A DNA stretch of 64,000 nucleotides from Psettodes erumei (taxonomy: Eukaryota > Chordata > Actinopteri > Pleuronectiformes > Psettodidae). This document shows positions 41,675 to 54,692 of this stretch, one piece after another. Position numbers and translations under genes: made by a program. The stretch lies in assembly GCA_016785225.1 (NCBI GenBank), contig JAFBJZ010000379.1:242501-306500 (forward strand). Direction: 5' to 3'. Below the pieces are notes generated by a model, which was not told where the DNA came from, made no database searches, and saw nothing but the letters and a program-made list of their open reading frames with translations. The stretch's first letter is position 1; every line of letters starts with the position of its first letter.

Positions 41675-42239
41675 AGGACCGGGTCTGGGGTCAGCTCAGA
41701 GTAAACACGGCTGGTTCTGGAGCCAGCGGAGCCGCCGGTCCTGCGGGTCGGCCGGGCTCCGGGGGTTCACCGCGGACCCGGTGCAGGAAAAACCTGCAGA
41801 CCAGGACCCGAACAGAAAAACTCTGAAACTCAAATAAATCGATTGACCGTCATTGGTTGGCTGAGGATTCTTGTGGTTTGACCTTTGACCCCGGGTCAGT
41901 GTTAAAATGACATCCCCTCTCTGACCGGTGGAGTTTGTTATAACAAAGGCAACCGGAGGGTGAGGAGGAGGTGGAGGAGGTGGAGGAGGTGGAGGTGGAG
42001 GTGTGGAGTGATGGAGGAGGGAGGGGGACGGGGCGGAGCTTCAGTGACGGACTCGTCCTTTAATAAAATTATCTGCAGCTTTATGTTTTTGATGTTTACG
42101 AGATGTTTCATGAGGAGGGGGGGGGGGTTCCCTCGGATCTTATTCCCTCCATCTTCTGCCTTTTACCGTCAGCCACCCACCTCCACCCACCTCCACCCCC
42201 TCCGTCATCATTTGATTACGCAGATGAGACTGACTCCTC

Positions 42240-42262
42240 GGGGTGCTGTTGAGGAGGAGGTG

Positions 42263-42311
<49 letters not shown>

Positions 42312-42448
42312 CGCTCTCGCCGCCACAGCGCCGCTCGGCATCGCGGACCGGCTCGGCCACTTTGTGCGACCCTCCCGCCGCGACGCACACACGGCGACGC
42401 AACAGAGCGCCTCGCAAAGTTTGTGAGAACCAGCTCCGTCTCCCGAAG
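42240..42448 (+). other. mlnr: Possible 5' non-coding exon of mlnr
   Basis: A GC-rich segment ends at a GTAAAG donor (42449). The mlnr coding exon is preceded by a CCCCGCAG acceptor ending at 42603, so a 5' UTR intron of 155 bp fits. A (TC)n tract of about 44 bp at 42265-42308 lies inside or just upstream. Confidence 0.4.
42265..42308. repeat. (TC)n microsatellite at the mlnr 5' end
   Basis: TC dinucleotides, pure over about 22 units, 320 bp before the mlnr start codon. It could act as a GAGA-type promoter element. Confidence 0.85.
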
Positions 42449-42627
42449 GTAAAGACTTTTTCTTTTCTTTTGCTCGAAATGTTTGTTTTCCCGCAAAACG
42501 TAAAATATTTTTCTGTACGGCGTGAAAATAAATTAGGCGAGTTCCCGTCGCCGGGGAAATGTCATGTTTTGTCGTTGCTCCTTTAACGCGCTCGTCCCCG
42601 CAGCCGCCCGTTGATCCGGAGGCCGCC

Positions 42628-44122
42628 ATGCCCTGGACCAGACCGCAGGTGGAGCTGCACGGCGGCGGGGCGGAGGCCGCGGAGCAGCACAGCGCCGACG
42701 ACCACCACTACGAGGGCTCGCTGTTCCCCGCCTCCGCCCTCATCCCCGTCACCGCCATCTGCATCCTGGTCTTCGTGGTCGGCGTGACGGGCAACACCAT
42801 GACCATCCTCATCATCCAGCACTTCAAGGACATGAAGACCACCACCAACCTGTACCTGTCCAGCATGGCCGTGTCGGACCTGGTCATCTTCCTGTGCCTG
42901 CCCTTTGACCTCTACCGCCTGTGGAAGTACGTGCCCTGGCTGTTCGGCGAGGCCGTGTGCCGCCTCTACCACTACATCTTCGAGGGCTGCACGTCGGCCA
43001 CCATCCTGCACATCACGGCCCTGAGCATCGAGCGCTACCTGGCCATCAGCTTCCCGCTGCGGAGCAAGGTGGTGGTGACCAGGCGCCGCGTCCAGTACAT
43101 CATCCTCGCCCTGTGGGCCTTCGCCCTGGCGTCCGCCGCCCCCACGCTCTTCCTGGTCGGGGTGGAGTACGACAACGACACGCACCCGGACTACAGCACG
43201 GGCCAGTGCAAGCACACGGGCTACGCCATCAGCTCGGGGCGGCTGCACATCATGCTGTGGGTGTCCACCACCTACTTCTTCTGCCCCATGCTCTGCCTCG
43301 TCTTCCTCTACGGCTCCATCGGCTGCAAGCTGTGGAAGAGCAGGAACGACCTGCAGGGGCCCTGCGCCCTGGCCCGCGAGCGCTCGCACCGCCAGACCGT
43401 CAAGATCCTGGGTGAGTCTGTTTTGTCTAAAGCTAATCACGTCCTGATTGAGTTTAATCTGGACCTTTTTACAGTAAGAGGCCCGGGCTGGCCCGTATTA
43501 GCCAGAGATAAATCATGATGCATCCGTTATTAACGCGGCTCATTAGCCCCGCTGTCGGGCGCGCGGCCACATTTGTCGAATCCCGAATGGCGACGTCGTC
43601 GTTGTGGTGGTGGGGCGTAATGGAGATTTACTGGTGCGGTGGCGTGCGTCGCTCACTGTCGCCGCGGCGACGCTTCCCGCTTTCCAACTTTCTTTTATTT
43701 TGAATTTATGAAATATTTTCTCGCCCGTCGGCCGTGAACTCGCAAGGCTAACTCTATGCTAAGCTAGCGTCTCATCCGAAACTGTTGGCTGAACTTCCTC
43801 CTCCTCCTCCTCAGTGGTGGTGGTGCTGGCCTTCATCATCTGCTGGCTGCCGTACCACATCGGCAGGAACCTGTTCGCCCAGGTGGACGACTACGAGACG
43901 GCCATGCTGAGCCAGAACTTCAACATGGCGTCCATGGTGCTGTGCTACCTCAGCGCCTCCATCAACCCCGTCGTCTACAACCTCATGTCCCGGAAGTACC
44001 GCGCCGCCGCCAAGCGCCTCTTCCTGCTGCACCGGCGGCCCGGCCCGGCCCGGCGGGGCCAGAGGCAGCTCTGCGTGACGGACCACGTCTCCGCCCTGAA
44101 CGAGAGCCTGACGGGGGTCTGA
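42628..44122 (+). CDS. mlnr: Motilin receptor (MLNR/GPR38), two coding exons
   Basis: Class A GPCR of the ghrelin/motilin receptor group, coupling gut motilin to Gq and smooth-muscle contraction. Exons 42628-43411 and 43815-44122 give 363 aa (human 412). The start ATG lies in a strong Kozak context (GCCGCCATGC). Seven membrane segments are visible. Motifs: MKTTTNLYLSSMAVSDL in TM2, ALSIERYLAISFPLR with ERY at the end of TM3, an NDT glycosylation sequon in extracellular loop 2, LAFIICWLPYH in TM6 and SASINPVVYNL in TM7. The intron falls just before TM6, where the ghrelin-receptor family has its conserved intron. The long extracellular loop 2 insert of the human protein is absent. Position directly downstream of fndc3a matches human 13q14. 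Confidence 0.95.
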
Positions 44123-44488
44123 GGCGTTTTGCGGGCCGAGTGGGCAAAGTTGCCGAAGATGCGCGGAGGTGGAATCCAGGCCCGAAAGCTCCTGCGCTTC
44201 GACGCAAAAAGTCCCTTTATTCTTACTCAGAGGCGGTTTGGTCACGTGAGAATATTAATAGATTGGATTCAAAGCAAAAAAAAAAACAAAAAAAAGTTGT
44301 CATTTCCATTTTCCTGTGTCAGTGTTTCAGTATTCACCTCCATGTTGTGTGTCGTTGGAGGATCGCTCCTGTCGTCAGATTGGATTTGTGTTAACGTGTG
44401 GCGATCACACGGTTTGTTGTTCTCGTAAATCAGGGGAGACAAAAACAAGTAACGCTATTAGCTGTGGCCCATTAGTCATGGAGATTTG

Positions 44489-44524
<36 letters not shown>

Positions 44525-44602
44525 GGCTGAGTTCTGTCTCTCAGTGAATAGATGGAACATCACTTGATAAAAGCAGATTAGTATGAAAAGGGGGCAGTTG
44601 TT

Positions 44603-44668
<66 letters not shown>

Positions 44669-45683
44669 GCAGAGGCCACCTGAGCCCTGAGGTTTTTCTT
44701 TCGGGGGGGGGTGGGGGGTGCATACGTGCCGGCCGTCACGTTATTGCATTACCTGAGCTGTGAGCTGGTTTTCCTGCGGCAGGTATCATCTCGTCGGTGG
44801 GAGCGATGGCCGCCGTAAGTGCGTTTGCGGGACGAGACAGATATTAGCTTGTCAGCCGCGGCTGCAGCTTATTGCGTTTATCGCTTCCGTTTGCATAATC
44901 TCCGCACGATTCCTCTTCGGGCCGCGACTGGAGGCCGCGCTCCAAATCTTACAAATCCTACTTTTTGTTTTTCGACGCAGTTTTGCACCCGAGCGGCGTC
45001 CGACCCCCCAAATAAACGGGGAGTTTCCCAGGTGGCGTTTGTCTGTAAAATTCGCGAGTCCTCGGGCATCTGGGGGAGACGAAGAAGTCGACTCTTCGTC
45101 GTGACAGCTTCTTTTTTTTTTTTTTTTCTGCCGCGCCGAAGCCGAGGGTGAGACGTCCACCATCGCCTGGGGAAAGATCAACAAGCAGCGGGACGACGAC
45201 TCCGCAGCTTATTTTCTTTGTTGATAGCGAGGAGCGTGTCCAGAGCTGTCGGCGCCTCCTCCTCCTCCTCCTCCCTCCTCCTCCTCCGAACATTCACTGT
45301 TTGTTTTCAGGCTGCGACTAAATCACCAAACCTGCCTGGACCCAGGACACGGAGGCTAATCTGGTTTATTCTGAATTATTAATTTTCTCAGTATCGATGA
45401 AATGTGATGGAGAATCCTGAGAGATAAAGAAAATCACAAGGAGAAAAAATTTTGAGTAAAAAAAAAAGTCAGCGGGTCATAAAACGCGATAGAACGTACA
45501 AACAAACGCAACGTTCTCCACACAATAACACACAAACGTGCGTATTGAACGCACACCATCCACTGTGGAGGGATCCACACGTTTGGGTGTAATGCTCCTC
45601 TCCACCAGAAGGGGGGGCCACAGTATAACCCTGTCAGAGGAGACGCACTGTGTGTGTGCGTGAGTGCAGACAAAATGCAGCCG

Positions 45684-45714
<31 letters not shown>

Positions 45715-46599
45715 TGCTGTGTCAGATAAAGAGTCTTTATCAGCTCCCACGTTTTCTACTAATTATCACGCGCGCATTCACTTCCTGTGCGGCCTGCTGG
45801 TCCGTGCACGCCGCTGCAGGAAACTGGGCTCACATGGAGGTCGTTCGGGGGGGGGGTTTGTCCGCGGCGTTTCATCACTTCCTGTCTTCAGGGGTCACTG
45901 CGAGGAAACGGTCGCCCTCGAGGTCGGTCCGAGGAGGTTCGTTCATTCCCGGGAAGTGTGTGTTCATCGGGTCCAACAGAACTGGTTCACCTGTCCATTT
46001 CAAACCTGTGAGACTGGGTGCCCCCCCCCCCCCACACACACACACTTTTTTTCAGTCACTTCACATGTGCGTCCAGCCATGGTCACGTCTCCTGTGTTAT
46101 TATTCAAAGTGTTGGCGATGTGTGTGTGTGTGTTTATACGTTAAGTTTCCGATGTGTGTGTTCCTGTACACAATGAGGACCTTCTGACATTAAGCACGAG
46201 TTCTTCTAAACGCCTCTCAGGCTTTTTCACGCAGAACATAGAGCGATTACAGCGCCGCCTTCAAAATAAAAGCACCAATATCCGGAAAACCAGGAAACGC
46301 TCTGTCCCACTGCTAATCAGAATAATAAATTGGTGTGTTGTCTGTTCAGTAGCGAGGTCATACATATACATGTGTGTGTGTGTGTGTGTTTTTTAAACGT
46401 GTGTACTGTCTGAATAAAACTCCACAATAAAAAGGAAACACGTATGTCCACCTAACGTGTGACAGCTCTTCATACTTTGTTTGGTTGCAGCAGGTTGTGG
46501 AAATTTTTTTTTTTTTTTAAACGTTTATCTCTCTATCCGCCGGACTTTTATTTTGAAAGCCGTAAGCGGAAGTGGTGTGTTGTGGGTTTTGTGTGCAGC

Positions 46600-46835
46600 T
46601 TGACAGACTTGACAGGAGTCCAATGTGTGTAGAAGTTGTGCGCTCCTCCTCCTCCTCCTCCTCCTGCTCCATGAGGCTGGTTCGGCTCCACACAGAAACG
46701 CGGAGCTCCTCAGACTCCCCGCTGCTCCTGCTTCTCCGCGGCGGTTCGGTTCGGTTCGGTTCGGTTCGGTTCGCACCGAGAGGCGGGAAATACAGAAAGA
46801 AAACCCGAGACGCTGGCGCGTGCCGCAGGATGGAG
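46600..46835 (+). other. rcsd1: Candidate rcsd1 first exon (5' UTR plus ATGGAG)
   Basis: A GC-rich segment with a (GGTTC)6 repeat (46743-46772) ends at ATG GAG followed by GTGAAC at 46836. If spliced to 51611 in phase 0 this gives a start Met-Glu-Lys-Asp-Ser, a plausible short N-terminus for the family. A competing candidate is ATGGCCGCC followed by the stronger donor GTAAGT near 44805-44814. Neither is proven. Confidence 0.25.
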
Positions 46836-47032
46836 GTGAACTAACTTTCATGTTTTTAACGTGTGTGTGTGTGTGTGTGTGTGTGACAGATGACGTTGCC
46901 GATACCACTGCGCACGTGTTGTTGTGTGATGCGCGTTAATGATGTGACGTCACCTCATTCTCTTATCAGCTGCACGTGATGTTATCATAATGTCGTTTTC
47001 TGTCAAAGGATGATCCTGTTTCCTGTGAGTTC

Positions 47033-47038
47033 ACACAC

Positions 47039-47114
<76 letters not shown>

Positions 47115-47116
47115 AC
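47033..47116. repeat. (CA)n microsatellite
   Basis: About 83 bp of CA with a CG interruption near its left end and AT near its right end. Confidence 0.9.
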
Positions 47117-47269
47117 TTGACATGACTGAAGGTTTGTGACAGCGGCTTCATGACAGGTCTCAGGTTGTGACGCTGTGAGATCTGGATCAGCCGCACGGTC
47201 CGGTCCGGTCTGGCCTGGCCCGGCCACACGTGCTTCTGCTGCTCGCAGGTTGGAGGCTCCTGTGTGTGT

Positions 47270-47323
<54 letters not shown>

Positions 47324-47662
47324 GTGAAGAGGAAGAGAAACGCCCTTTTTATTTCCCCCCCCCATCAGCACATGAGGGAGCGCGTTACTAATCTGCTAAC
47401 AGAACCGCTCGATCCGGACTCAGATGTTCTTCAGACCCGTTTCAGTCCACTTTCTGTGGACTGGCCCAAATCTGGAAGAGATGACAGAAGTTTAGAGAGA
47501 GGGTTTTGGTTCTGATTCAGACGAGTTAGGAGAGGAAACCCTGTTCCTGCGTGTGGAGACGGGTTCTGCTGTTCTCGGCGGGTCCGGATTTTTCTGGACC
47601 TGAAGCTCGGTCTTCACCGGACCTTCTTCTTCCATCTTCTCACACCTCCTCCGCTCGCTGAG

Positions 47663-47697
<35 letters not shown>

Positions 47698-48523
47698 AAA
47701 GGTTTAGGCGACATGTGACCTTCGGGTCTCGACGTTTCAACCTGAGGACGGCGTCGGCGCGGTCCAGTTCTGACGTTCCGGGCGTCTGAGGCGGATCGGC
47801 TGTAAACGTGACATCACACGTTAGAGGATGGAAAATCTCAAAGTTTGTGTTTTTCCCGTGTCGGGACGAAAAGCCGTGAAGATGACAGGCTGGAAATTTT
47901 GATGCACGTGTGTTTGTGCACCTGAGGATTTGCACCGTATATGTGTGTGTGTGGTTGGGGGGGGTGGGGGTGGGGATGGGTGGGGCTGGTGGGTGGCGGG
48001 TGGGGGCTTCCCCGGGTGGAAAATCAGCACCGCAGCTCGAGCAGCGAGTGTTTGGGTTTGGTTCGCCAACCAGATGGTGCACACGACTTCTTATGTAATC
48101 CCCACTAAGGTCCAGACGGCACCAGAACCAGAACCAGAACCAGCCGGCACCAGGTCCGAGGTGTCGGCTGAGGTCGTGTATTAAACCGTAGGTGGCGTGC
48201 GCAGGATGAACGGGTCGCCCCGTCCTGGGACATAAAACAGACGGCCGCTCTGGAATGTCAAACACCAGCGTGAGAACCTCCGGCCCGGTTTCTCTGCAGG
48301 CCCGGTGTCGTTGAGGTCGGACCTGAGCGAGCGCGCCCCGGGGTTCTGCTTCTGATCGTCGTGTTTCTCGCTGCGGGAAAACACGGTTTATGCGTGGCGC
48401 CCGGCGGGACAAAACCTGCGGGCCGTGGGAACGTAGCTGCGACGCTCCAGGAAGTTCTGTGGCGGCCCGGCTCGTTGGAGGACCAATCAGACGCTTCGTG
48501 AAGCCTCGTGATCGCTTTATCTG

Positions 48524-48564
<41 letters not shown>

Positions 48565-49171
48565 AGATAGCTGGGGTGGGACCCGGGACGCTTATCTGTA
48601 CAAACACACACGCAGGAGCCGAAACACGGGGGCGAGTTCAGTTTTCATCGAGTCCGACCGGACCCGTCGGAACCGACTCGGTCTCACACGTTTGTGCATA
48701 CAAACTGGAGCAGCTGACCCCGCGCCTCCTCAGCATCTGTCCTCCTCCCCTCCTCCTCCTCCTCCTCCTCCTCCTCCTCCTCCTGTCCTGACGTCTTTTA
48801 TCAGGGTGTGGTAGAAATATTCCGATGTAAAAACACTGGACCGGAGCCGGGCCGGAATACCAGGACCCGGCTCCGACATGTTGAGCCCCCTCGGGCGGCT
48901 GCGGTTATCACAGTGAAATATCAGAACGCATTCCAGGAGCAGGCCCGGCTCTGTCGTCTCCTCAGAACTCGCCGGCCACGGTCTCGACCCGTTTCTGTCT
49001 TCGGTTCTGTTCGGGTCGTCTGGGTTTCTCTCCCTGTTCTCCGGACGCTTGTTTGATTTTTTTTTTTTTTTTTACATGTCGTAGCTTCTCCGCCCTGCGG
49101 CACCTCCCATTTCCCATGAGAGCCGCGGCTCGTAGAGTCCGTTGACCTCATCGCTGTGATTGAGGCCCGCT

Positions 49172-49172
49172 C

Positions 49173-49206
<34 letters not shown>

Positions 49207-49239
49207 ACACACTCACACACACACACACACACACACACA
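49172..49239. repeat. (CA)n microsatellite, interrupted by CT
   Basis: About 67 bp of CA with two CT interruptions. Confidence 0.9.
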
Positions 49240-49555
49240 GTAAGCGTAGTGGAAAACTGAGACGCTGGGACGAGGTCCGGTCCAAACACACATCATGTTT
49301 TCCTGGAAAGGCGGGACGGTGCCGGTCCGCTCTCGTCCCGGGTGTCCGCAGAACGCGCTGACTCGTGAAAATGGACCGAAGCTGACAGAGCGAGTTCTGG
49401 CTGAACAGCCGTGCGAGGCCCAATCAGAACCATCAGAACCGGGCCAGATCCCGAGCCCGACCTCGTCATCTCTTATTGGCATCGAGGTAGATTACACGGC
49501 CTCTGCTCTCATCATGATGTCAGGATTAACTGAGTCCAATATCATGTGCCCCCGC

Positions 49556-49600
<45 letters not shown>

Positions 49601-49917
49601 CTCTGGACACGGGAATCCTGGCGAGCGACAATCAGCATCTTTGTGCGATCTGTTTGTCTCTCAGTCACGCAGCCGAACTCGTGTCTCCGTCCTCACGCCG
49701 CGGACGAAGACGATGCTACGTGTCCTCTGCAGGTGTCGGCCAATCACAGAGAGCCTGCCGCTTCCTGTCTTAACGCCCCTGTACCGGGATTGGCTGCAGT
49801 TCACCTGGAGGTTTTGGTTTTAGCGATTAGCATGCTGCTAACGTGTGCTACGTTAGCGTCACGTTGTGATCAGACGATCGGATCATGTGATCGCACAGCT
49901 GATACACAACAGTGTTA

Positions 49918-49959
<42 letters not shown>

Positions 49960-51134
49960 ACCAGCGTGTATCTCCCCACCGGGCCCGGTTCTTTCAGTTC
50001 TGGACCTTTAGGCGTCCGCGGTGTGAACTGACTCATTTTAAAAACACAGAATCCGAAGGAAGTTCTGAAATAGCTGGTTCCTTTTTTTTTTTTTTTTTTT
50101 AAAGCGTGGACCCAGGCCCGTTTCTGAAAAAAACCTCAGTCACATGAGGCGAAGCTGCTCCGTATGCTGGATTACAGCGTGTTTCAGATGTGGTCACATC
50201 CTCTCTCTGAGGGGGGGGGCTGACCCGGGCTCTCTGCTCCGCTCTGGTGCCGGTTCCCAGGCCCGGAGCCCCAGAAATAGAGTTTTCCCCCCGCGCTTCC
50301 CTGCAGCGAGCCGAAGTTTCCCAGTGTCCGAGCTCCTCGGGGTCCCGGCTCGGTTCGACTCCGTCATCACAAATTAATCTGTGTGTTTGACCTGAGACGT
50401 TTTGACGCTAACGTGTCCAGGTGTTTGCATGAATGTTGTTTTCCCGGGACGGCGTGATCGGATCTGAAACCCCTGATTGTGTTTTGTTTTTGTTTTTTTA
50501 CTTTTGCAGAACTGCTAAATGTTGAGAATATATTAAAAAAATCTCCTCTGGATTAAAGTTGGCGGAGCAGCATCCTGACTCCTCCCGCGAACGCGACTTC
50601 CCCCGAGCTGGTGCTTTTGTTTTTTGAAGGACAGGAAGGAGTTAAACAATCGGCGGCTGCAGAGCGGCGGCGCGGCGGGTGGGTGGTCCCTGGTGATTAC
50701 TGTTTATCACGGATGAGAAGAGAGAGCGAGCTCAGGAAACGGGGCCGGGCCGGGGATTAGGACCCGGGGCTCGCTCATGCCGTCATACGTTTTTGGGTGG
50801 AGGGGTGGTGAGGTCATGTGGAGAACGGGTGAAGAAAAACAAGGTGATTAAAGTGTGCGGCTCGAGACGGGCCCAGGAAGCGTGAGGCCTCATTAAAAGC
50901 AGGATGGAAATGAGGTGCAGCATGAAAGAGGGTGGGCGGGGCCACGCGAGCCGCCGCCATGCAAATCGTTAAAGCGGCAACGCAGTTCTGACCGTTGGCG
51001 GATCAGAACCAGCAGAACCTGCAGAACGCTGGAGGAGTTTTTTTTTTTTTTTTTTTCTTCAAGGCCCGGGAACATTCCAGCCGCAGGGCCGAGTTATCAC
51101 CGCAGATAGTGTGGAGTGAGCTAATCATCACAGG

Positions 51135-51139
<5 letters not shown>

Positions 51140-51191
<52 letters not shown>

Positions 51192-51207
51192 GTGTGTGTG
51201 TGTGTGT
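51140..51207. repeat. (GT)n microsatellite
   Basis: About 67 bp of GT with one CG interruption, 400 bp upstream of the first recognised rcsd1 exon. Confidence 0.9.
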
Positions 51208-51417
51208 GGGGGGGGGCAGTTTGGGAATAAGTGGGAGAGAGAAAGTAAAACGGGCCAAGACGTGATAACGGCGGACGGGTCGGCGTGATGTTGACCAGCT
51301 GTGGACGCTGAACTCAGCTCCTCCTCCTCCTTCCTGATTGGCTCCCTTCCTGCGGTTTGAAGGAGGAAGTGAAAGGTTACGCACAAACATGCAGTTTTTG
51401 TCTTCACACGCTCCCCC

Positions 51418-51462
<45 letters not shown>

Positions 51463-51610
51463 CTGATACTGTAACTGTGAGCTGGACTTCACGTAAAACC
51501 AAAAGAAATCAGTTTACACCTGCCCCCCCCCCCCGTTTGTTTGACTGTTGTTGTTGTTGTTGTTGTTGTTTACTTGATCCGTTGACTTCTCGTTCTTCTC
51601 TGTTTCCCAG

Positions 51611-53255
51611 AAGGATTCTCCATCCAAGCCGTCCGTGGCCGAGCTGGCCGGGAGACTCAAAGGTCACATTCTGCCGACCCCGCCCTCGAGCGACGAGGTC
51701 AGCGTCGTGGAACGCGGCTCGTCCGTCCGTCCGTCCGTCCGTCCATCACCGCGGGGCCGAGTCGGTAAACTCGTTTTTTTTCGTCCCGCAGTTTCGAAGG
51801 AGAGCGCCGCGCTCCCTGAAGCTGCAGCGCCGGAGAGACGACGACGAAGAGGAGGAAGAAGAATCCGACGCAACCGTCGTCTCCTCAAATCCCTTTAGAG
51901 TCAAGATGAAGAGTTCCCCCGTCATCGAGAAGCTGCAGGTGTGTGTGTGTGTGCAGGATGCAGGTTTTTAAAGCGTCACTGCCACCTGCTGTTCACTTCA
52001 CGCTGGTGCACGAGCAGCTGGGGAGGGGGAGGGGGGAACAATCTGCTCAGATTAACGGGGTAATGGGATGTGGGCGGGGCTCGGCTGAGGCTGGAGCTCG
52101 CCGCCGTCGCTCCGTCTTAGTTCGCGCTGGGCAGCCATGGGACAGAAGGGCTGCCGCTTCTCCCTCTTCCTCTTCTCCCCGGTGCAGGTAGGACGCCCGC
52201 CTTCAAACCCAACGGGTCCAAACTCGGGTTCCAACTCGCCGCGGCCCCGGGACGGCAGGAGGGCGGAGCCACGTCGTCCGTCGTACGGCTCGGAAAATAA
52301 AAATAATTTAATCTCCTCTTCACGCGTGTTACGTGTTCAGTGTCTTAACTTCCATGAGGACACGCTGTCCTCAAGAGATTACAGTGTCCCGTGTCCCGTC
52401 CCGTCCCCGCAGGCCAACCTCGCTCTGTCGCCCGCCGCTCTGCTGCCGCCGCCCAAGAGCCCGGAGACCAAGCTGCAGCCGGCGCCGCCGCCGCCCGCCG
52501 CGCCCCGCAGCCCCCCGAGCCCCGCCCCGCCCCCCGGCGAGGAGGAGGATCCCGTCAGCTTCGACAGCCCCCCCGAGGGCGCGCCGCTGCCCAGCATCAA
52601 CAAGGTGAGCGCCGCGGAGGACGGCGAGGGGCGTTTGTTTTGGTTTTTAGCACCAACGTCACATAAAAGCGTTTCTCACGCTATTGGCCGGCCGGGGCTG
52701 TGACATCACGCTGGCGTGTTTGTTTGAGTTTAAGCAGGTCTCAGATAAGCTGCGTTAATCCCCTTAGCCTGGTTCACTAACCAGGTAGCGTGTTGCGCTT
52801 CTTCTCACGCATGCACTGGTGAGACGTGGACCGGTACCAGAACCTCCCATCAAACCCAGTTCCGTGGTTTTCACGCCGACTCACCTTCCCCCCCCCCCAC
52901 CACCCCACAGACCCGCGCTCGACTCTCCTTCAAGAGGCGCCCCCCCACGCGGCGGCACAGGAGGTCCGCCGGGGAGGAGTCCCCGCCGGAACCGCACGGA
53001 CCCACAGAAAACGGGGACCGGGTTTTCGAGGAAGCCGAACCGGAGCGACCGGAAGACGGGGACTGCGAAGAGACGGGGGACGAGGTGGCAAAGAGCGACC
53101 AGGGCCGCGAGGGAGGTCCGGAGGAGGAGGAGGGGCGGGGAGACGCCCCGAGTCCCGAGGTTCTGGAGGAGGAACCTTCAGAACCCTGTCCCGAGGTGGA
53201 CAGGGAGGACAATGCTGGGGCAGGAGGCGGGCGGGCGGAGACGCCTGAACTGTGA
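51611..53255 (+). CDS. rcsd1: RCSD domain protein 1 / CapZ-interacting protein, 5' end missing
   Basis: CapZIP binds the actin barbed-end capping protein CapZ and is a stress-kinase substrate, mainly in muscle and immune cells. Exons recognised: 51611-51697, 51792-51938, 52413-52604, 52911-53255, all phase 0 and GT-AG, giving 256 residues before the stop. Family landmarks are KPSVAELAGRLKGH near the start, FRVKMKSSPVIEKLQANL with proline-rich AALLPPPKSP, PVSFDSPPEGAPLP, and the basic TRARLSFKRRPPTRRHRRS. An acidic Glu-rich C-terminus follows. The initiator Met must lie in an upstream exon because the first exon recognised begins with an acceptor (TTTCCCAG). The acidic DDDEEEEEE stretch and C-terminal poly-Glu are of low complexity. 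The protein is shorter than human CapZIP (about 416 aa). Confidence 0.82.
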
Positions 53256-53840
53256 ATGTTTATGTTGAAATATATTTACACACATCTATAAGTTATTCAG
53301 CGCTTTTATTAAGAGAGCGGCTGCCGGCTCTCTGTCGCCCTCCCCAGGCCGCAGGTACAACAGGTGCGTGGACGCCGGAGGGTCCGGAGCCGTTGAACGC
53401 AGCCTGCCGGCTTCACCGTTAGATTTGACGTTAGAAACGTGGCCTCAGGCTGGTGTCACATCCTTTATCGTCCTTCCGCTCCTTTTACTTTTCAGATAAA
53501 TCGGGACGTTCGAGCGGTCGGGAGCGTGAACAACCTGGTGCTCCGTGTTTTGTTGAGTCGTCACGCGTCAGAACGATCTCATAAAACATCTTGATTCTCT
53601 CTCTGTCGGTCAGCGTGTCGTTTTGTGCGAGCGTGAGAGTTTATTCTGTGCGTTCGTCAACGAGGAAACGACTCCAGACGCACCTGAGGAGCCGCGGCGC
53701 AGGTGATCTGACCACGCCTGCCTCTGGTCACGTGTTCTGCTGCAGCTCTGTCCGGTTTTTTCATCCTGAGGCTGAGATCCAATCAGGATACACCTGCGTG
53801 TGTGTGTGTGTGTGTGTGTGTGTTGCCTTCAGGTGTCTGT

Positions 53841-53853
53841 CGCCCTCTGCTGG
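53841..53853 (-). promoter_or_regulatory. CTCF-like motif between rcsd1 and the TTMP gene
   Basis: The plus strand reads CGCCCTCTGCTGG; its complement CCAGCAGAGGGCG is a near-canonical CTCF core. It lies in the short interval between two plus-strand genes. Binding is inferred. Confidence 0.5.
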
Positions 53854-54518
53854 CAGCTGCAGGATGAAGGTGAAGCGTCTTTCTGTCCCCTGTAGTTTTC
53901 ACTGTAACACAACTTCTCTTAAGTGTGTTTGTGTGTAAACAACATGACATCACGACAAAAGTATATTTCAAAAAAAATAAATAAATTTATTTCTACCATG
54001 GAAACCCGCGGCCGTGAGTGGGTATTTAATCATCATAAAGTCCTCACGACAGTTTACCTGAGGGGTCACGTCACGTCACGTCGCGTCACGTGGGGTGCCT
54101 GCTTCAAACACCTTCATGTCTCAATTCTTAGTAACGTGTTTTTTTTTCCCCGCGCGTCTTTCGTCATTAACGATTTCACAACGTGGTGAGTGTCCGTGAC
54201 GTCGTCCACCCCTCCTGCTTCTCTTCACTTGAAGACGCCTGCTGACGTCAGCGCCACCGAAACCTGTGGGGCGTCTTACCTGTCGGGGTGGAGGAGCGCG
54301 CGCACGGTGGCGGAAGTCGAACCCGACGTCGGGTCTCGTTTTTTTTAAACGCGCGGGGGGGAGAAACTTTTCCGAGCCCGGTTAATTTTTTCCTGAACCG
54401 GGACGTCTCACGTTCCCCGCGGGCGCTGCGGTTTCGCTCTTGAAAAGTCACTGAGAGAAACAACAACAGACGCTTCCGGGTCCGGACACGACTCGGACCT
54501 TTTCAGACCCGAACCAGC

Positions 54519-54650
54519 ATGGAGATGCGGGACCTGAAGAGGAACGGGAGCGACGGAGCTTCACGTTCGGTTTACGACGCGGTGAGTTCACGGTCCGTCA
54601 GTTAAAAACAACAACAACAACAAGAAGAAAAGTGAAATACAACAGTGGGA

Positions 54651-54692
<42 letters not shown>

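Larger units (their letters stand above)
44123..51610. other. 7.5-kb interval between mlnr and the rcsd1 exons
   Basis: No conserved coding exon is recognised. CA/TG tracts lie near 44493, 44608, 45686, 46859, 47033-47116, 47271, 48529, 49172-49239, 49558, 49920, 51140-51207 and 51419. A (TC)n tract is near 47665, and a CTC tract near 48752. It probably contains the rcsd1 first exon and its long first intron. Confidence 0.5.

Noticed and set aside
42583..43440. 285-codon minus-strand open frame opposite mlnr
   Set aside because: Antisense shadow of the mlnr exon, with the same biased composition as the lpar6 shadow.
47492..48412. 306-codon minus-strand open frame containing MEEEGPVKTELQ
   Set aside because: No recognised domain, it crosses a (TC)n tract and AT-poor spacer, and there are no splice-flanked conserved blocks; probably chance in GC-rich DNA.
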